Source: Streptomyces armeniacus
GTDB lineage: Bacteria > Actinomycetota > Actinomycetes > Streptomycetales > Streptomycetaceae
Direction of reading: 5' to 3'
NCBI RefSeq assembly: GCF_003355155.1
Contig: NZ_CP031320.1
Coordinates: 854,369-918,368 of the forward strand
DNA: 64,000 bases
Position numbers and translations under genes: made by a program. Positions 17,496 to 24,990 of the stretch are shown in pieces; within the stretch, counting starts at the first letter, position 1; each line of letters starts with the position of its first letter. Below the pieces are notes generated by a model. It did not search any database. It saw only the letters and a list, made by a program, of their open reading frames with translations, and was not told the origin of the DNA.

Positions 17496-17697
17496 GGCAT
17501 GTCTCCCTGTCGGAGGACCGGCCGAATCCCCCCTCGGCGGCCCGATGGGCTCCCACGAGCCTAGGAACGGGGGGCCGTTGAGGGGATCCCGCACCCTGGC
17601 CGGTTCGCGGTACAGCTGGCTGTACGCCCCGTGTGCCCGTTCGGTGCGGAATGCGCCGGGCCGGGGGAGCGTACGCCTCCCGGTGATCCACGTATTG

Positions 17698-17707
17698 CTG
17701 AATTCAG
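17698..17707. promoter_or_regulatory. Short perfect palindrome at the arsR start, candidate ArsR operator
   Basis: CTGAATTCAG is self-complementary and lies ~30 bp before the likely arsR coding start, in the only AT-rich patch of the spacer. ArsR/SmtB repressors commonly bind such inverted repeats at their own promoter. The site is very short, so this is tentative. Confidence 0.4.
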
Positions 17708-17732
17708 GATCCCGTGTATCGTCCGACGTGCG

Positions 17733-18065
17733 CTGACTCTCGCTCCCGACATCGAGGTGCTGGCGCGGTTCGGCCGCGCGCTCGCCGACCCGATCCGCTG
17801 CAGGCTGCTGCTCGCCCTGCGCGACGCCCCGGCCCACCCCTCCGACCTCGCCGACGCCCTGGGGATCTCCCGTACACGGCTGTCCAACCACCTGGCCTGC
17901 CTGCGCGACTGCGGACTGGTGGTCGCCGTGCCGGTCGGCCGCCGTACGCGCTACGAGCTGGCCGACGAGCGGCTCGGGCACGCGCTGGACGACCTGCGTA
18001 CGGCCGTGGTGGCCGTCGACGCGGACCGCAACTGCCCCGACGCGGACGCCGAGGGCTGCTGCTGA
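17733..18065 (+). CDS. ArsR/SmtB-family metal-responsive repressor (CmtR-like)
   Basis: Winged-helix repressor of about 110 aa: DIEVLARFGRALADPIRCRLLLAL, then SDLADALGISRTRLSNHLACLRDCGLVV (recognition helix with two cysteines), then RRTRYELAD, ending in NCPDADAEGCC. The cysteines in the recognition helix and at the C-terminus fit Cd/Pb/Zn sensing as in CmtR. The start is uncertain. Homology begins at LTLAPDIEVL, where the codon is CTG (17733) instead of ATG; other in-frame options are GTG 17757 (too short) and GTG 17631 (an unlikely 34-residue extension). It overlaps the next gene by one base (TGATG). Confidence 0.82.
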   Translation: MTLAPDIEVLARFGRALADPIRCRLLLALRDAPAHPSDLADALGISRTRLSNHLACLRDCGLVVAVPVGRRTRYELADERLGHALDDLRTAVVAVDADRNCPDADAEGCC

Positions 18066-18772
18066 TGGCCGCCCAACTGCCCCTGGGCGCCCGCCCGTCC
18101 GCGGGCGCGGACCGGCGCGACGTGCTGGCCCGCCGGATACGGCTGCTGGTCGCCGCCACCATCGCGTACAACGTGGTCGAGGCGGTCGTCGCCCTGACCG
18201 CGGGCACCGTCGCCTCCTCCACCGCGCTCGTCGGCTTCGGGCTGGACTCCGTCGTCGAGGTGTCCTCCGCGGCGGCGGTCGCCTGGCAGTTCTCCGCGCG
18301 TGAGCACGCGGTGCGCGAGGCGCGGGAGCGGACCGCGCTGCGCGTCATCGCGGTCTCCTTCTTCGTGCTCGCCGCCTATGTGAGCCTCGACGCGCTGCGC
18401 GCCCTGACCGGCTCCGGTGCTGCCGAACGCTCCCTCACCGGCATCGTGCTCGCCGCCCTGTCGCTCGCGGTGATGCCGTTCCTGTCCGCCGCCCAGCGCA
18501 GGACCGGCCGCGCACTCGGCTCGGCCTCGGCCGTCGCGGACTCCAGGCAGACGCTGCTGTGCACCTACCTGTCGGGCGTACTGCTGGCGGGCCTGCTCCT
18601 CAACGCCACCCTCGGCTGGTCGTGGGCCGACCCGGGTGCCGCCCTCGTCATCGCGGCCGTCGCGGTGAAGGAGGGCCGCGACGCGTGGCGCGGCAAGGGG
18701 TGCTGCGCGGCGCCGACGGGTGCGGGTGTTCCCGGTGTGCGGGAGGCGGACGCCTGCGGGTGCTGCGCCTGA
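18065..18772 (+). CDS. Cation diffusion facilitator-type heavy-metal exporter
   Basis: Membrane protein of 235 aa with about six hydrophobic segments. It has the CDF-like sites: VGFGLDSVVEV in helix 2 and VADSRQTLLCTYLSG in helix 5, each with an aspartate where CDF proteins bind metal. The C-terminal tail lacks the usual long cytoplasmic domain and is instead cysteine rich (GKGCC, then DACGCC), suggesting thiophilic metals such as Cd or Zn. It is translationally coupled to the ArsR gene, giving the standard repressor-exporter pair. Its substrate range is inferred from that pairing. Confidence 0.87.
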   Translation: MAAQLPLGARPSAGADRRDVLARRIRLLVAATIAYNVVEAVVALTAGTVASSTALVGFGLDSVVEVSSAAAVAWQFSAREHAVREARERTALRVIAVSFFVLAAYVSLDALRALTGSGAAERSLTGIVLAALSLAVMPFLSAAQRRTGRALGSASAVADSRQTLLCTYLSGVLLAGLLLNATLGWSWADPGAALVIAAVAVKEGRDAWRGKGCCAAPTGAGVPGVREADACGCCA

Positions 18773-18842
18773 GCGCCGGGCCCCTTCCGTGCCCTGCTCC
18801 GGGCCCTGTCCCCTGCTCCGTTCCGTCAACAACCAAGTCCGT

Positions 18843-18869
18843 CAACGGCCCGGGGTGACGGGCCCGTTG
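18843..18869. terminator. Hairpin between convergent CDF exporter and lacI genes
   Basis: CAACGGCCCG (18843-18852) pairs with CGGGCCCGTTG (18859-18869) with one bulged base and a 6-base loop. It is placed 5 bp past the lacI stop in the 101-bp convergent spacer, so it could terminate both directions. Confidence 0.6.
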
Positions 18870-18873
18870 GCCG

Positions 18874-19887
18874 TCACGGCGTGCTGCTCTCCCGTACGAC
18901 GAGCCGGTGCGCGGCCGTCACATGGCGGGCGGGCAGGTGGCCGAGGCGCCCGTAGATCCGGTCGGCCAGGCACTGCAGGGTGCGTTCGGCGATCTGCGCC
19001 TTGTCCGGGGCGATGGTGGTGAGGCTGGGGGTGGCGTACCGGCCGTCCTCGATATCGTCGAAGCCGACCAGCGCGAGGTCTTCCGGGACGGCCAGCCCCT
19101 GCTCGTGGGCGGCGCGCAGCGCGCCCAGGGCGAGTTCGTCGCTGAAGCAGAACACCGCGTCCGGTGCCGCGGGCGCCGCCAGCAGCTCCCGCATGGCCCG
19201 GTGGCCCTCCGCGCGGTGCAGCGTGGAGACCGTACGGGTGAGCTCCGGCGGGTGTTCGAGCCCGGCGGCGGCGAGCGCGGCGCGGTACCCCTGGGCCCGC
19301 AACTCGGCCGTGCCGTTGCTCAGATGGGGCTGGAGCCCGATGGCGGCGATACGCCGGCGGCCCAGCCCGACGAGGTGCGCGGTGGCCTCGCGGGCCGCCG
19401 TCACGTTGTCCACCACGACGTGGTCGGCGGTGCCCTGCGGGTCGCGTTCGCCGAGGACCACGAGGGGAGTGGTGGCGCTGTGGCGGCCGAGTTCACCGGC
19501 CGTCAGCGCCCACGGGCTGAGGATCATGCCGTCCACGGAGTGCGCGTCGGGGCCGTCGGCGAGCAGGCTCCGTTCGCGGTCGGCGAGGCCGCCCGTACGG
19601 TCGATGAGCACGGTCCAGCCGCGCTCCTGGGCGGCGTCGATGAGGAGTTCGGCGATCTCGCCGAAGTAGGGCGAGTGGATCTCCGGTATGGCGAGGCCGA
19701 TCAGGCCCGTACGGCCCTGACGCAGGTTCCTGGCGGCGAGGTTGGGGCGGTAGCGCAGCTCCTCGACGGCCTTGAGCACGCGTGCGCGGGTGGCCGGAGC
19801 CACGGGGGCGGCGTTGCTGACGACGTTGGACACGGTGCGTACGGAGACGCCGGCCCGTGCCGCCACGTCCTTGAGTTTCGCCGCCAC
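18874..19887 (-). CDS. LacI-family transcriptional regulator
   Basis: Repressor of 337 aa. The N-terminus has the LacI helix-turn-helix (KLKDVAARAGVSVRTVSNVVSN) and hinge helix region ELRYRPNLAARNLRQGRTG. A periplasmic-binding-protein fold follows (LIGLAIPEIHSPYFGEIAELL, DGMILSPWAL, VGFDDIEDGRYATPSLTT). It is divergent from the phytanoyl-CoA-dioxygenase-like gene across 139 bp that contain a perfect TGCAACGTTGCA palindrome. Effector is probably a sugar or small polar metabolite; no transport genes are adjacent, so the regulon may lie elsewhere. Confidence 0.94.
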   Translation of the reverse strand: MAAKLKDVAARAGVSVRTVSNVVSNAAPVAPATRARVLKAVEELRYRPNLAARNLRQGRTGLIGLAIPEIHSPYFGEIAELLIDAAQERGWTVLIDRTGGLADRERSLLADGPDAHSVDGMILSPWALTAGELGRHSATTPLVVLGERDPQGTADHVVVDNVTAAREATAHLVGLGRRRIAAIGLQPHLSNGTAELRAQGYRAALAAAGLEHPPELTRTVSTLHRAEGHRAMRELLAAPAAPDAVFCFSDELALGALRAAHEQGLAVPEDLALVGFDDIEDGRYATPSLTTIAPDKAQIAERTLQCLADRIYGRLGHLPARHVTAAHRLVVRESSTP

Positions 19888-19940
19888 GCTCGCCCTCCCT
19901 CGGTGCTCGCGCCCGGATCATCGCACGCTCGGCGGGCGTG

Positions 19941-19960
19941 GTGCGGAAAAGTTGCCGCAC
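19941..19960. promoter_or_regulatory. Inverted repeat in the lacI divergent spacer, possible second regulatory site
   Basis: GTGCGG and CCGCAC are perfect 6-bp arms around AAAAGTTG, located 54 bp from the lacI start. It could be an auxiliary operator or a hairpin. Only the symmetry supports it. Confidence 0.35.
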
Positions 19961-19978
19961 TCATCTTGCCACGAGGAA

Positions 19979-19990
19979 TGCAACGTTGCA
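19979..19990. promoter_or_regulatory. Candidate LacI operator
   Basis: TGCAACGTTGCA is a perfect 12-bp palindrome with the central CG step typical of LacI/GalR operators. It lies between lacI and the divergent dioxygenase-like gene, 37 bp before the latter's start codon. Confidence 0.7.
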
Positions 19991-20026
19991 GAGTGACCGT
20001 AGCCGCGAACCGGAAGGAGAGGGCCG

Positions 20027-20947
20027 ATGACCGCTGCCCGCGCCGCAGGAGCCCACGCCGACGCCGTACCCGACCTCGTGCCCGACGCCGCACCCAGCGC
20101 CGCGCCCGATGCCGTACGGGAGCCCGCTCCCGTCACGCCCGAGGCCGTCGCCGCGGCACGCCACGACCTGTACACCGACGGGATCACGGCCTGCCGCGGC
20201 GCCTTCGGCGCGGAGTGGGCCGACCGCCTCCGCGAGGACATCGAGGCCGCCTTCGACGAGGCGCGGCGGCGCCCCGGCGGCGCCGTCGGCCGCGGACCGC
20301 ACCGCTACTACGTGGAGATACACCCCGAGCAGATGCGCGGCTTCGCCGAACTCGCGGACCACCCCTGGGTGCGCGGCGTCTGCGAGGCCGTGCTCGGCCC
20401 CGAGTACGCGATCGTCGAGCTCGGCTTCGACATCCCGTTCGCCGGGGCCGTCAACCAGCCCTGGCACCGTGACTTCCCCAGCCCGGAACTCACCAGGACC
20501 GAACGGCGCCTCACCTCACTCGCGTTCAACGTCACCGCCGTCGACACCGAGGAGGACATGGGGCCGTTCGAGATCGCCCCCGGCACCCAGTGGGAGCACG
20601 GCGACGGCTTCGAGCACGGGATGTTCCCGCCGCGCGGCGAGTTCCCCCGCTACGAGTCCCTGGCCGTACGGAAGTACCCGTGCCGCGGCGACATCTCCGC
20701 CCGCTCGGCCCTGACCCTGCATCGCGGCACCACCAACCACTCGGCGACCGCCCGGCCCGTACTGGTCCTGGGCGTCGACGCCCCCGGCGCGGGCAACGAC
20801 GCGCACCACGACATGGCGGTGACGCGCGCGTACCGGGACGCCCTGCCGGAACGCGTCCGCGCCCACCTGCACTGCCCCGTCGTGGACGAACTCGCGCCCA
20901 TCGTGCAGAAGCACACCATCGAGGGCCTCGTCATGGGCGACGCCTGA
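20027..20947 (+). CDS. Phytanoyl-CoA dioxygenase (PhyH)-family Fe(II)/2-oxoglutarate enzyme
   Basis: Cytosolic non-heme iron oxygenase of 306 aa. The start has a clear AAGGAGAG ribosome site. The first 35 residues are a low-complexity Ala/Pro/Asp leader. The jelly-roll core carries the metal triad H147-x-D149 (NQPWHRDFP) and a distal histidine, H232 or H238, in LTLHRGTTNHS, with 2-oxoglutarate arginine candidates in the same region. PhyH enzymes hydroxylate or halogenate lipids, amino acids and antibiotics; the substrate here is unknown. Control by the divergent LacI is likely from the palindrome between them. Confidence 0.9.
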   Translation: MTAARAAGAHADAVPDLVPDAAPSAAPDAVREPAPVTPEAVAAARHDLYTDGITACRGAFGAEWADRLREDIEAAFDEARRRPGGAVGRGPHRYYVEIHPEQMRGFAELADHPWVRGVCEAVLGPEYAIVELGFDIPFAGAVNQPWHRDFPSPELTRTERRLTSLAFNVTAVDTEEDMGPFEIAPGTQWEHGDGFEHGMFPPRGEFPRYESLAVRKYPCRGDISARSALTLHRGTTNHSATARPVLVLGVDAPGAGNDAHHDMAVTRAYRDALPERVRAHLHCPVVDELAPIVQKHTIEGLVMGDA

Positions 20948-21025
20948 CGCGCCGGCAGCCGACGGCTCAGCTCAGCCTCCGGCTCCGGGCCAGGCTCCCG
21001 CTCCGGTCCCGGCCCCGGGTCGGCC

Positions 21026-21814
21026 TCAGGCCCCGGTCCCGGCCCTCGCGCGTTCGAGCGCGGGCAGGAACTGGTCGTAGAAGCCCGTCTTGATGTCCAG
21101 GGCGCGCTCCTCCGTCTCCCGGAAGCGGCCGGCCGACTCCTCGCGGGTGAGGAGCTCGCTGATGCGCGTGGCCAGGCGGTCGGAGTGGGTGGCGGACAGC
21201 AGCGACACGGTGGTCAGCGGGTGTGCCTTCGCGTCGTGCACGAGATGCGGGTAGTAGAAGCGGGAGCGGTTCCGCCCGTCCTCGGTCAGCAGCGGCTCCA
21301 TCCGCGGCCACAGCCGCTCGTACTCGACGGAGACCAGCACCTCGCCCCAGAAGCGCAGGATCGTCAGCAGGCGCAGGTCCGCGTCGTCGTGGCCGCCCGC
21401 GTCGGCGATCAGCTCGAACGTGTCACGGATGGCCCGCGCCGTCGCCTCCGACGGCCTCGACGCGACCAGGGTCCGCCGGGGCACGCCGAGCCGGAGCAGG
21501 TCCTCCTTCATGTCCTCGCGGTGCGAGCGGGTGCGGCCCTGCCCGTCCGGGTACTCCTCGCGCAGGATGATCCGGGCGATCCGCAGCCCCGCCTCGTCGC
21601 CCAGCAGGTCGATCGCCAGGTCGTAGGAGGGGGTGAACGCGAGCGACACGAAGCGCCGCTGCAGCAGCAGCGCGGCGAAGTCGTCGTCCGGGAGCAGCGC
21701 GATGTCCGCGAGCACCGGGTGCGTCCGGAACCGTTCGATCAGCCCGTCCTCGTTCTCGTCCAGCTCCCGTATGACCAGATCCCGCATGTCGTCCCGCATG
21801 TCCGGGTCCCGCAT
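21026..21814 (-). CDS. Putative heme-oxygenase-fold di-iron protein, function unknown
   Basis: Soluble all-helical protein of 262 aa after a repetitive MRDPDMRDDMRD leader. The core looks like the heme-oxygenase-like di-iron (HDO) superfamily: IILREEYPDG (E86/E87), RTRSHREDM (H98), VSVEYERLWP (E164) and FYYPHLVHDAKAHPL with H190, D194 and H198. These would supply a Glu/His/Glu/His/Asp/His metal set. The family assignment is my inference from motif order. It is the second gene of a two-gene operon, 18 bp after a membrane protein. The reaction is unknown; HDO proteins often oxidise amines or fatty acids. Confidence 0.7.
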   Translation of the reverse strand: MRDPDMRDDMRDLVIRELDENEDGLIERFRTHPVLADIALLPDDDFAALLLQRRFVSLAFTPSYDLAIDLLGDEAGLRIARIILREEYPDGQGRTRSHREDMKEDLLRLGVPRRTLVASRPSEATARAIRDTFELIADAGGHDDADLRLLTILRFWGEVLVSVEYERLWPRMEPLLTEDGRNRSRFYYPHLVHDAKAHPLTTVSLLSATHSDRLATRISELLTREESAGRFRETEERALDIKTGFYDQFLPALERARAGTGA

Positions 21815-21832
21815 GGCTGCCGCCTCTCCGCG

Positions 21833-22675
21833 TCACAGATTGATCGTGCTGATCGATGCGCGCCAGTCGCTGAGGTCCACGTCCCGGCCGACCATCCACA
21901 GCGTGTCCAGCTCCTGCTGGACCTCCCGGCCCATCACGCTGTCGCAGCCGTCGAGCTCGATCTGGGTGGAGTCGACGGCGAGTTGGCCGTGCAGGAACGA
22001 ACTGACCAGATAGTGCTCCCCGGCCTTGTACACGGCGATGGACGGCAGGGAGTTGTACACCCGCACCTGGAGCAGCGACCGGTGCACGGGGATGTCGTGA
22101 TAGAGCGCTTCGAGGTGGGACAGGCACCGTTCGACGTTCGCCTTGACGTCCTCGTCCTGCGCCGGATCCCGTACGGTGCGCAGCGCGTCGCCGCGCAGCT
22201 GCGCCACGGGTGAGGCCGGGTGGAGCAGCAGGATGCGCACCTCGGTACGCCGGTCCGCGATGGCGTCCCTCAACTCGGGTCTGAGTCGCTGCAGATCGGG
22301 GATCCAGGTCTGGAGGACGGTCACCTCGCGGCTGGCGCCGTCCCTCACGAACTCCGTGAACACGTCCTCGGGAAAGCGCGGGTGCACGCGGACCACGCCG
22401 GCGTAGTGCTCCCTCCTGAGCCTGCCCGCCTCCTTGTCGATGTCGAGCTTGGACAGCTGGGTGTCGACGTTGTCGAGCATCCGCAGACGGTCGAGCTCGA
22501 GCAGGAGGAAGAGGGTCACGGTGCTCAGGATGAGCAGCGTCATCTTCTGGAGCGTGACGCCCGGGGCGAGTTCGTCGAGCCATCCGAAGAGGTCCACGAC
22601 CAGCACGAGGATGCCCGCCGTGGCCATGAAGATCAGCACGATCCGTTCGGCCCAGTACCGGACGGCACTTCCCAT
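21833..22675 (-). CDS. Two-helix membrane protein with a PLD-like soluble domain, unrecognised
   Basis: Protein of 280 aa starting at ATG 22675 after GGGGGAG. Two membrane helices (residues ~8-30 and ~42-62) anchor a soluble domain of ~210 residues. That domain alternates strands and helices and reads EVTVLQTWIPDLQRLRPELR, then EVRILLLHPASPVAQLRGDA, then LQVRVYNSLPSIAVYKAGEHY. This pattern recalls phospholipase-D-like or nucleotide-sensing domains, but I see no HKD catalytic motif. It sits upstream of the putative di-iron protein in one operon. It may be a membrane-bound sensor; that is speculation. Confidence 0.72.
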   Translation of the reverse strand: MGSAVRYWAERIVLIFMATAGILVLVVDLFGWLDELAPGVTLQKMTLLILSTVTLFLLLELDRLRMLDNVDTQLSKLDIDKEAGRLRREHYAGVVRVHPRFPEDVFTEFVRDGASREVTVLQTWIPDLQRLRPELRDAIADRRTEVRILLLHPASPVAQLRGDALRTVRDPAQDEDVKANVERCLSHLEALYHDIPVHRSLLQVRVYNSLPSIAVYKAGEHYLVSSFLHGQLAVDSTQIELDGCDSVMGREVQQELDTLWMVGRDVDLSDWRASISTINL

Positions 22676-22891
22676 CGCGCTCCCCCTGTGACACTCCGTC
22701 ATGAGCGATCGACCGTACACCGCGTCGCCGGTGCGAGGAGATGTGTTTCGGCCATGTTACGGAGAGGTACGTTCGGGGACATACGGTGCCGGGGCGACTG
22801 CCGCGATCGCCGCCCGCTGACGGGGTGTTGGACAAGATGTCCTGACAAACCCCTTGCCGAACATGCGTCGCGGCAGTAGAACGGCTGCCCA

Positions 22892-22920
22892 TGAGCCCCG
22901 TTCGGAAGAACCGGGGCTCA
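22892..22920 (+). promoter_or_regulatory. Hairpin in the 5' leader of the PIG-L deacetylase gene
   Basis: TGAGCCCCGTTC (22892-22903) pairs with GAACCGGGGCTCA (22908-22920) with one extra base and a 4-base loop. It lies 44 bp upstream of the start codon with no gene ending before it on this strand. It is therefore more likely a leader attenuator or a binding site than an ordinary terminator. The rest of the 288-bp divergent spacer shows nothing firm. Confidence 0.5.
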
Positions 22921-22963
22921 CCACGCATGCAGTGAACGGTGCACGGCTACGGGGAGGGACGCG

Positions 22964-24871
22964 GTGGCGGACTCGACGCAGGGTGACGGCGGCAGGGAAC
23001 CGGGGAGCGGCCCGGCGGGCTGCGGATTGCCCGCGGGCGGTGGCCCGGCGGGCGCCGGGCCACGGCGCCGCGCCGTCTCGGCCGCGCTGGTGTCGGGCCT
23101 GGTCGGCACGGTGCTGGCCGCGTCCACGCCGTCGGCGTGGGCCGACGGCTGGAGCGCCCCGCGTCCGCGGCGCGGCGGCCGCGGGCGCAACGACCCGGCG
23201 CACAACGACGTGCTGTTCGTCGGCGCCCATCCCGACGACGAGCACGGCAACTTCTCCACGTTCGGGCAGTGGCGTGAGCGGTACGGGGTCAGCACCGGCG
23301 TGCTCACCGTGACCCGCGGCGAGGGCGGCGGGAACGCGGTCGGGCTCGAGGAGGGTTCGAAGCTCGGGCTGATCCGGGAGGACGAGGAGCGGGCGGCGAC
23401 CGCACCCGCCGGCATCGACCACGTCTTCTACCTCGACAAGGCCGACTTCTGGTACACGCTCTCCGCGCCCCTCACCGCGGACATCTGGGACGAGCGGGAC
23501 ACCCTGGAGCGGACCGTACGGCTGATCCGTGCCACGACCCCGTACACGGTGGTCACGATGGACCCGCGCCCGTTCAACCAGCACGGCGGCCACCAGCTGT
23601 CGGCGCGGCTGGCGATCGAGGCGTTCTTCCTGGCGGGCGACCCCGGCGCGTTCCCGGACCAGCTCACCCGCGAGGGGTACCGGCCGTGGCGCCCACGGCT
23701 GCTGCTCGCCCAGAACGGCGCCTTCCGCGACCTGCTCGGCCCGGACGCGCCGAAGCGGCCCCGTACCGACCCGGACAGCGGGCTGCCGGTGTTCGGCGTC
23801 TGGTCCGGCACCAAGTCCGAGGAGCACGGTACGAGCTGGGCGCAGGTGGAGCGGGACGCCGCCCGCCTGTACCGCAGCCAGGGCTTCGCCGCGCTGCCGC
23901 CGAAGGTGCCGACGGACCCGGCGGAGCTGGGCTCCGACTGGTTCACGGTGCTGGCCGCGGACGGGCGCGCCGTACGGGCCGAGGTGCGGCCGCAGTCCGG
24001 ACTGCGGCCGCTGTACGCCGAGTTCCGCGACTGGGCCGAACGCGCCGGCCTGCCCTGGCTCGCGAACAACGCGCAGCCCGACTACCCCGCGAGCCCCACT
24101 GCCGCCATCCCCGAAGTGGCCACCGCGCCGGTGCTGGACGGGGTGGAGCGCGACGGCGAGTACCCCGGCCCCGCGCTGCCGCTGCGGCACTGGGAGGGCG
24201 ACGAGGCGGGCGCGGACGACGTGTCGGGCACGGCGAAGCTGGCGCGGCACGGCGACGACCTGTACGTCCTGGTCAAGGTCGTCGACGAGCGGAAGGGCAG
24301 CGCGCTGGGCGGCGACGACCTCAAGCGGCACTGGCGTACGGACGCCGTGGAGATCGCCCTCGACCCGCGCGGCACGGCCGACGACACCTCGGTCACGTTC
24401 AAGACCGGCATCTTCCCGTTCACGGCCGACGGCGGCCCCGCGGCGGAGCGCGACGGCGACAACCGGCAGGGCCCGGCGGAGGACACCGCGCCCGGCATGC
24501 GGGTCGCCGCGACCGTCAGCGAGCCGTACGAGGGCTACGTCGTCGAGGCGAAGATCCCGCTCGGCGAACTGCCCGCGGCGGCCGACCCGGAGGCGTTCGC
24601 CGTCAACGTGCTCGTCTACGACTCCGACACCGACGACAAGACCGGGCAGACCCGGCTGGCCTGGTCGCCGTTCGGCAGCGCACAGGCCGACCCGTACGTG
24701 TGGGGCACCGCCCGGCTGGAGGGCTACACCCCGCCGCCGGACCGGCCCACCACCCCGGCCGAGCCGGACATCCCGCAGGAGGCGGCCCGCAGCGAGGACT
24801 CGCCGGCATCGGTGGAGCAGTCCCGCCGTACGGGCGTTCCGCTGGCGGTCGGCCCGCGCGAACGGCGGTAA
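22964..24871 (+). CDS. Secreted PIG-L-family deacetylase with C-terminal CBM9-like sugar-binding domain
   Basis: Exported 635-aa enzyme from GTG 22964, with GGGAGG just upstream. After a Gly-rich stretch, residues ~34-60 are a Tat-like signal (GPRRRAVSAALVSGLVG, then STPSAWA). The PIG-L/LmbE domain (~80-330) has the zinc motif H89-P-D-D-E93 (VGAHPDDEHGN) and the third ligand region NQHGGHQLSARL. From about residue 385 a second domain (VLDGVERDGEYPGPALPLRHWE, DDLYVLVKVVDERKG, VEIALDPRG) resembles the carbohydrate-binding DOMON/CBM9 fold. Together these suggest de-N-acetylation of an extracellular amino-sugar polymer. Substrate identity is inferred. Confidence 0.9.
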   Translation: MADSTQGDGGREPGSGPAGCGLPAGGGPAGAGPRRRAVSAALVSGLVGTVLAASTPSAWADGWSAPRPRRGGRGRNDPAHNDVLFVGAHPDDEHGNFSTFGQWRERYGVSTGVLTVTRGEGGGNAVGLEEGSKLGLIREDEERAATAPAGIDHVFYLDKADFWYTLSAPLTADIWDERDTLERTVRLIRATTPYTVVTMDPRPFNQHGGHQLSARLAIEAFFLAGDPGAFPDQLTREGYRPWRPRLLLAQNGAFRDLLGPDAPKRPRTDPDSGLPVFGVWSGTKSEEHGTSWAQVERDAARLYRSQGFAALPPKVPTDPAELGSDWFTVLAADGRAVRAEVRPQSGLRPLYAEFRDWAERAGLPWLANNAQPDYPASPTAAIPEVATAPVLDGVERDGEYPGPALPLRHWEGDEAGADDVSGTAKLARHGDDLYVLVKVVDERKGSALGGDDLKRHWRTDAVEIALDPRGTADDTSVTFKTGIFPFTADGGPAAERDGDNRQGPAEDTAPGMRVAATVSEPYEGYVVEAKIPLGELPAAADPEAFAVNVLVYDSDTDDKTGQTRLAWSPFGSAQADPYVWGTARLEGYTPPPDRPTTPAEPDIPQEAARSEDSPASVEQSRRTGVPLAVGPRERR

Positions 24872-24882
24872 GGCGGGCTCGG

Positions 24883-24990
24883 GCCGGTCTCTCCGTACGC
24901 GGCGCTCAGGCCGGTCTGTCCGTACGCGGCGCTCGGGCCGGTCTGTCCGTACGGGCCGCTCAGGCCGGTCTGTCCGTACGGGCCGGTCCC
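24883..24990. repeat. 27-bp tandem repeat, four copies, overlapping a gene end
   Basis: Units starting at 24883, 24910, 24937 and 24964 read GCCGGTCTGTCCGTACGCGG (first 20 bases) then CGCTCAG, with few substitutions. The last copy runs into the 3' end of the carboxyltransferase gene (stop at 24960), so the repeat has contributed its last residues. Each unit carries the GTACG core seen in other repeats in this window. Confidence 0.85.
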
